64,000 bases of DNA, taken from NCBI RefSeq assembly GCF_901709675.1, contig NC_051087.1:5845001-5909000 (forward strand). The letters are read 5' to 3'. This document shows positions 42,201-48,200 of the stretch, piece after piece (within the stretch, counting starts at the first letter, position 1; each line of letters opens with the position of its first letter). Position numbers and translations under genes: made by a program. Origin of the DNA: Syngnathus acus. Lineage: Eukaryota > Chordata > Actinopteri > Syngnathiformes > Syngnathidae. The notes under the pieces are model-generated. The model worked only from the letters and a program-made list of their open reading frames with translations. It did no database searches and was not told the origin of the DNA.

Positions 42201-45200
42201 TTCAGCCTCCCACGCTTTGTCATTGCCTTGGAGAATAGAAGAAGACGATAAAACATATCCAATACTCAATACTCTCTAATGTGGGGTCAATCCCATCGAG
42301 GCTTTCCAGTTTTCCATGCGTTGATCTGTGTGCGCGTCTGCATGTGAGTGCGAGTGTGTCCGAGATCTACTTAAGGTATGTGTTAGGCCATCAGATCAAG
42401 TGTCTAGAGAGATGTCCTTAAAACCGTGCTGAGGTTTTCTTTGGCTGCGGCCCAACATGGTTTCTCCCGAGATGCTCGCCACGCAGCTGTTCAAACAGAG
42501 CATGCGGCAAAACACGGCCGCCAATCCAACAAGCTTGTTAAAAAGCAATTACACTGCTATTTGTTCTAACTTGATTAGGATCTAAATGCAGATGTTTTTG
42601 TGTGTACAAGTGCATCATATGACTCCTGGAGGAATATAGCCATCAGAAATGCACTAATAAAGTCGGGTCTGCGTTAATGGGGGAAGTTATAAAACTAATC
42701 CGTTAACACCCATATGCTGATGGAGTCGATGTTTGTTCAAGAAACCTCAGCAAGAAAAGCAGTTCACGGGGTAATATATCAAATTAAGCCGATGTTATTG
42801 TTGTCCCGGCGAAGCTACGGGATGTGACCACAGTCCGCTCTAGTCGGTATATGTTTCTTGTCAGTGCGGCACTAGGCACATTTGTCAACCAGTGTTCTAC
42901 TAAATGTTTTTATTTGATGTTCAAAATGCGCAAAAAGCACAGATGGTAGAAAGAGAGTCTCATCAATGTTTGTTTAAATGCTAAGACACGATTGGCAGTT
43001 AATCTGCAAGCTTTCATACTACGTGTACATAATTTATGAGGAGACTAACTGCAGTGAAAGATCAGCTGGTTTGTTATTCTATCCGATAAACTACTGCGGT
43101 AAAAAAAATTCCAACCCCTTGTGTAGGTACGTAAAGAGTACGGCAAGTGTCTGCGTACTCACTGCTGTAGCGGCAAAAGCGTGGAGACTTCCATCTCCGC
43201 CTCCAAGACCACCACCTCTCGAACTCCTGGCCGCTATTCGACGGGCTCACAGGTGAGCTTACCTGCCTGCACACCTGGACGCTACAGCACAGCAGAATCT
43301 CAGGTGAGACAGCTGCACGCTATTGCGTTTCACTTTCAACTGTAGATCCAATTTGGCACATTGAACTCATTTTAGTTAAATACACACATGGAAGATTTGA
43401 GTTGAAAGTGGAGCTAGCCTCAGCCTTGACTCACAGCTGTGCCAGTATAGTACATGCCGGCAAACTGTTTTGAAGTGTAAATGGAATAGACGGGTGGTTA
43501 TTTTTTCCCCCCCTCTACCTATTATCCCTTTGCCGCTTTTCGTTCTGCCTATTTGGACACTCTTCCGATGCTAATTGCCCGTTTTTCGGCGCATCACTTT
43601 CATATTTGTTTTTTGTGCAAATTTGTTTTAACTTGACTCACCACTGTTTTTCTTTTCTCTTCATGGTTTTACCTTTTCTATTCCAAACCACTTCCTCCTC
43701 CATCATTTTTCCATTCCCCCCTGTGTGTGCGTAGAGTCGAATCAGGCGGATGTGGAATGACACCGTGAGGAAACAGGAGTCTTCTTTCATCACAGGAGAC
43801 ATGAACAGCTCCGCTACGCTTAACAGAGGTAACCGTGGGATACCACACATTTGCATCCCCATCACTGTCAATGTCTCCTTTTTGTCGGTCGCAGAAGGCT
43901 CAGCTATCATAAACTGTCATTTAGTCAAGTGGTAGGAATACATGCATCCCAGAACGTAACGCTCTGCTCAACACCAGACCCGTTTTTATTCAACATCATA
44001 CGGTATTTTTTGAAAAACCTCCCAGGACTGTATGCATTTAAAAAAATGCTTCATGTAATATTAGAAAGTTTTCATTTTGGTTTCATCTTGAACCAACTTT
44101 ATTTCTCACCCCGCACAACCTAAAAGTCAATATTCTATAGATTCTTGAAGAAATATTCCGGACGTTGGTCAACATCAGATAGTGTAGATATAATCGACAA
44201 ATTCAAACTGTCACAATCATCAAACCAAACATTACCAATATTAGTGATTTTAACAATATGTCCGCCTATCAATATTTAAAATACTTCACGATTAATATTA
44301 TTCTCTTTAACTATATGCTATCCAATGAGTCATTAACACTGCAAGCATATATATTCCCTTTGAAATTAATGAGCAAAACGTTCACAATTGCATTCCCATC
44401 AGGACTTGCAATTTATGCTCTTGAAATTATGCAAACCTCACAGTTAATACTTAATTGATCTGTATGACTTTAATTGCGTTACAATTTAGACATTCTACTG
44501 CTTTCTCATTCCTACATTTCGATAATTACATTTCAGCAAAAGGTTCAAATATCCCTTATCGAATATAAATAACACCTCCATGGTGCTTCTAACCACTTGT
44601 GCAATGCATAAGAACATTTGAGATATCCTGTAGGTTATTGTGGTCCTCCTTTGTGGAGGCAGACCTTGTTGCAGCTCTTTTATTGGACCTTTACATTGTA
44701 CAGATCGACCCAATGAAGTGTCCAGTGAGTGCATGTAACAGATACGTCTCGTATAGTTCACTGCATTCAGTGATATCTATTGCCGCCCCTCCGGCGAAGG
44801 TCAAAGCGGTGCTACAAAAGGAAGTGAGTGTCATCCAAATGGTGAAATATACTCGCACCTCCATTTGTTAGTCTCAAAGTTGAGGTGTGGCTGGCTTTTC
44901 CTCCGGGCCACTAATAAGCTGTTAGCATGACATATTGATGCTAAAGCAGACACGGAGTGTCAGCGTCTGAATTATCGCGCACTTAGTGAAGGAAGTGTTA
45001 GCATCCCCCCCCCGCTTCCAAACACATCTACTCTTCCGTGTCCTTGTCACACGCAATGTACACTAAATCCTGTACTGTAAGATTCAGAGAGCTGTTTAAC
45101 CAACACAGTGTAAATTCTTGGACTTAGAAAATGACATGTTAAGATTACTTTTTGGCAGAGTATTTAAAAAATTTAGAATTAGGTCCTACTTTAGCTGTTC

Positions 45201-48200
45201 CATCCAATCCACAATACTGAATACAGATTATTCTAAGTAAAAATGAGATTATACAATCTAATATTTTTAAATATGAAGCGCTTTACCGTATTTTCCGGCG
45301 CACCGGACTATAAGGCACACCTTCAATGAATGGCCCATTTTAAAACATTGTCCTTATATAAAGCGCACTGGACTATAAGGCGCATCATTAATGCATCATG
45401 TCAGATTTTTAATCCAAATCAAATCATTCTCCATTTTATCTTTTTTATTTCAACTTCAGACGCAACAAATTACTTTATAATCACAAAATAATGATCCATA
45501 GTCTTTTTGATTCATGATTCATAGTCTCCAGCGGGCCACTTATGATTGATTTCATGACACAATGCTTCGGGCCAGTTTAAATTTATGAATTTGGTCCATA
45601 TACAAGGCACCTGACTATAAGACGCACTGTCGGCTTTTGAGAGAATTTTAGGTTTTTTGGTGCGCCTTATAGTCCGGAAAATACGGTATTTTAACCCCAT
45701 ATTATGGAATAATCATAGCAAAAGGTGCTTTTGGTTTCAAGGTGCGTACACATTTTTCATTATTTTTATTATTACACAGTTTACAGTTCATATTAGGCTT
45801 TGAAAATAATGTAATGAATTTACCGTACCATAAAATGTACGATCGTAATGGGTAGCAAGATGTTTCCCATGCAACACAAATCCCACTTCACGTGTGTCTC
45901 CTCCCCTGACATGACCCGTGGCTGCAGGAATGACTTGACTCGCTTTTCTCAGGCTTTCACCTCAACTTGTGTTTGCTTGTTTGATTCACTTGTCCTCTTC
46001 TCTCCCTCTTTCTTCCACACACACCGGCTCTTCCTTTTTTTTCCGACTCTTGCTGCACTTGCTCCCACTGTGCCACATCTACATGCTCTCTCTTGCCTTC
46101 AATCTCCAAACGCTTCTACCCTCCTTTTTATTTTCTTCTCTTAACTCGGCTGTTGCTTTTCCTTCCCTCCTTCCTTTCTCTATCTGCCTGTACCAGGAAC
46201 CATGGCTAATCATCTTATAACTAATGCTCTCCTTCGTCCCCATGGTACTAACAATCCTTATAACACTCTCCTGGGGGACTCTGCAGTCTATAACAACCCT
46301 GCCGCGGGCATGTACAACACCCAAGGTGTGCTTGGTGTTTCTATTCTTCATGTGTTGCATGTGGTGCATTAGCAAAAGTAGATTCAATTCATTTTGGCAT
46401 GATTGTTTTTTTGTGATGTTGGCTTCTGTGGTGCGGTTAAGGCTCCTGAGTGAAATAAATCTGCGATAAAGATGGGAATGATAATAATTTATGGACTGAT
46501 CATTGGCAATTGTGTCTCTAAATTGTTCAAAATCTTATTTAATTGGATTGAGGATTTGGTTAGCAGAGATGCTGTTGATTTAGGCTCAACTATTTTGCAG
46601 TCGGAAAGAATAATATTTCTCTCTACTTTGGAAATCTCATCTTATTTGTGAAAATGACAAATTATGGTGTCATCAAAGGTGCGTACACGCTGCGCTCTGT
46701 TTGCACAGCATGCTCGGCATTGTAGGGCATGCAGGGACGATGGCGGCACAGCGCAAGATAGCCAATATTCTGCACTGGTTACTAGGTGACCGATGGGGAA
46801 ATTGCTTGGTGCCTTTTCCCAGTAGTTTAGTGGTAAAGCGGTTTGTATTTGTCATTGTAAGAAAAGAAAGCCAAGGATTTGCTTCGAATTAGAATCCATC
46901 TGATCTGGGGGAGTTTAGGCTCGTTTGTAAAGCTACAGGGTTATAATTGTTTTGGATTTTTCATACTAATTACTTTTTTTTTTCAATTCAGTTGGTTTTA
47001 ATTATTTTCTGAAGTGAGCTTGTTTGTTTCATTTGTTTTTATTTTATTTCATCAGTGAACATGATTTTTTTTTTTTTTTTTTCCAATTTTAGTTTTATTC
47101 ATTTTGGTGGTTTTCATTATCTAAAGTAACCTTGGTAAACTACAACCCCATTAAGAGCACCTCATGGTGTTCTTCAGGCTGGGCCGGGAGGTAAAGTCAC
47201 ATATTTCTAACATTTTCAACCAACAAGAAAAGTAGCAGAGATTTTCCCTGCATCACTCTGCCTTTTTTTTTTTTCTTCAACCAAGTCACAACATGACATG
47301 TCTTGTGTCCCAAAGCTCAGACACTGAGACACGGCATTAATTATTGATTCCTCCATTTTCTTCGCCAGTTGTTTTCACTCTAGCACCCCCCTCACCCACC
47401 CAAATATCTCACTCTGGAATCACTCCACCATCATCTCTCCATGTGGATGCATCGAGATGTCATAACAGAGCTCTGCGCTGTTAAGCAATTCATTTAGAGT
47501 CTGTGTTCGAATTGAATATTTTTCAATTCGGGCACGCGTGCCTGAACTCTTTCGCTAAGGCAGCACATTGAATGCTAAGTGCAGTGTGAAAGGGTCGTAC
47601 TTCGCTTTCTGAATTGCTTAATTTAAACACTGCATGACACATTCACTCTACTTGGGAGCCACTGTGCCATTTTTGCAGCATCACAAACGCACTTTTGTTC
47701 TTTGCATGTGTTGTGGAGTGCTGTCACCGTATTTTGGGTTGTTTATTCTGTGTAATAACGATTGTAAATAAAATGATAACATATGACAGCGATATGCTAA
47801 CAATGTAGTAAAACAATTACTCTTCATCTGTTGTTCTGATGTCTGACCTCACATCTACGTTTCTTTTCTCTCTCTTCCCCCATGCGACCAATAGCATCTT
47901 ACCGAGATACAAGTACGGGCTAAATTAATACTTCAATAACAAAGACTTCCTGTTCTCATGTCTCGCTTCTGAAGCAAATTTGTTTCTCTCCTGCCAAGAA
48001 GAAGTTTGGTTTGGCTGTCAGCCTTTGCAAAATATTCTTTCATTGGTTTATTTGATTTTATACTGAATCTCTGCATTTGTTCACTGAGAAAATGTATTCA
48101 GCGCATTTTTGGAAGCCACTCAAATGTTGTAGATCTAATTTAAAGGCATTTAGGTGGTTTGAATGGAAATGCAAAAGCTTTTTCTTTTGAATTGACCACT

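Noticed and set aside
42462-42580. Open frame from an ATG in a less AT-rich intron patch
   Set aside because: Peptide has no latrophilin match and no convincing acceptor/donor pair in phase with neighbouring exons.
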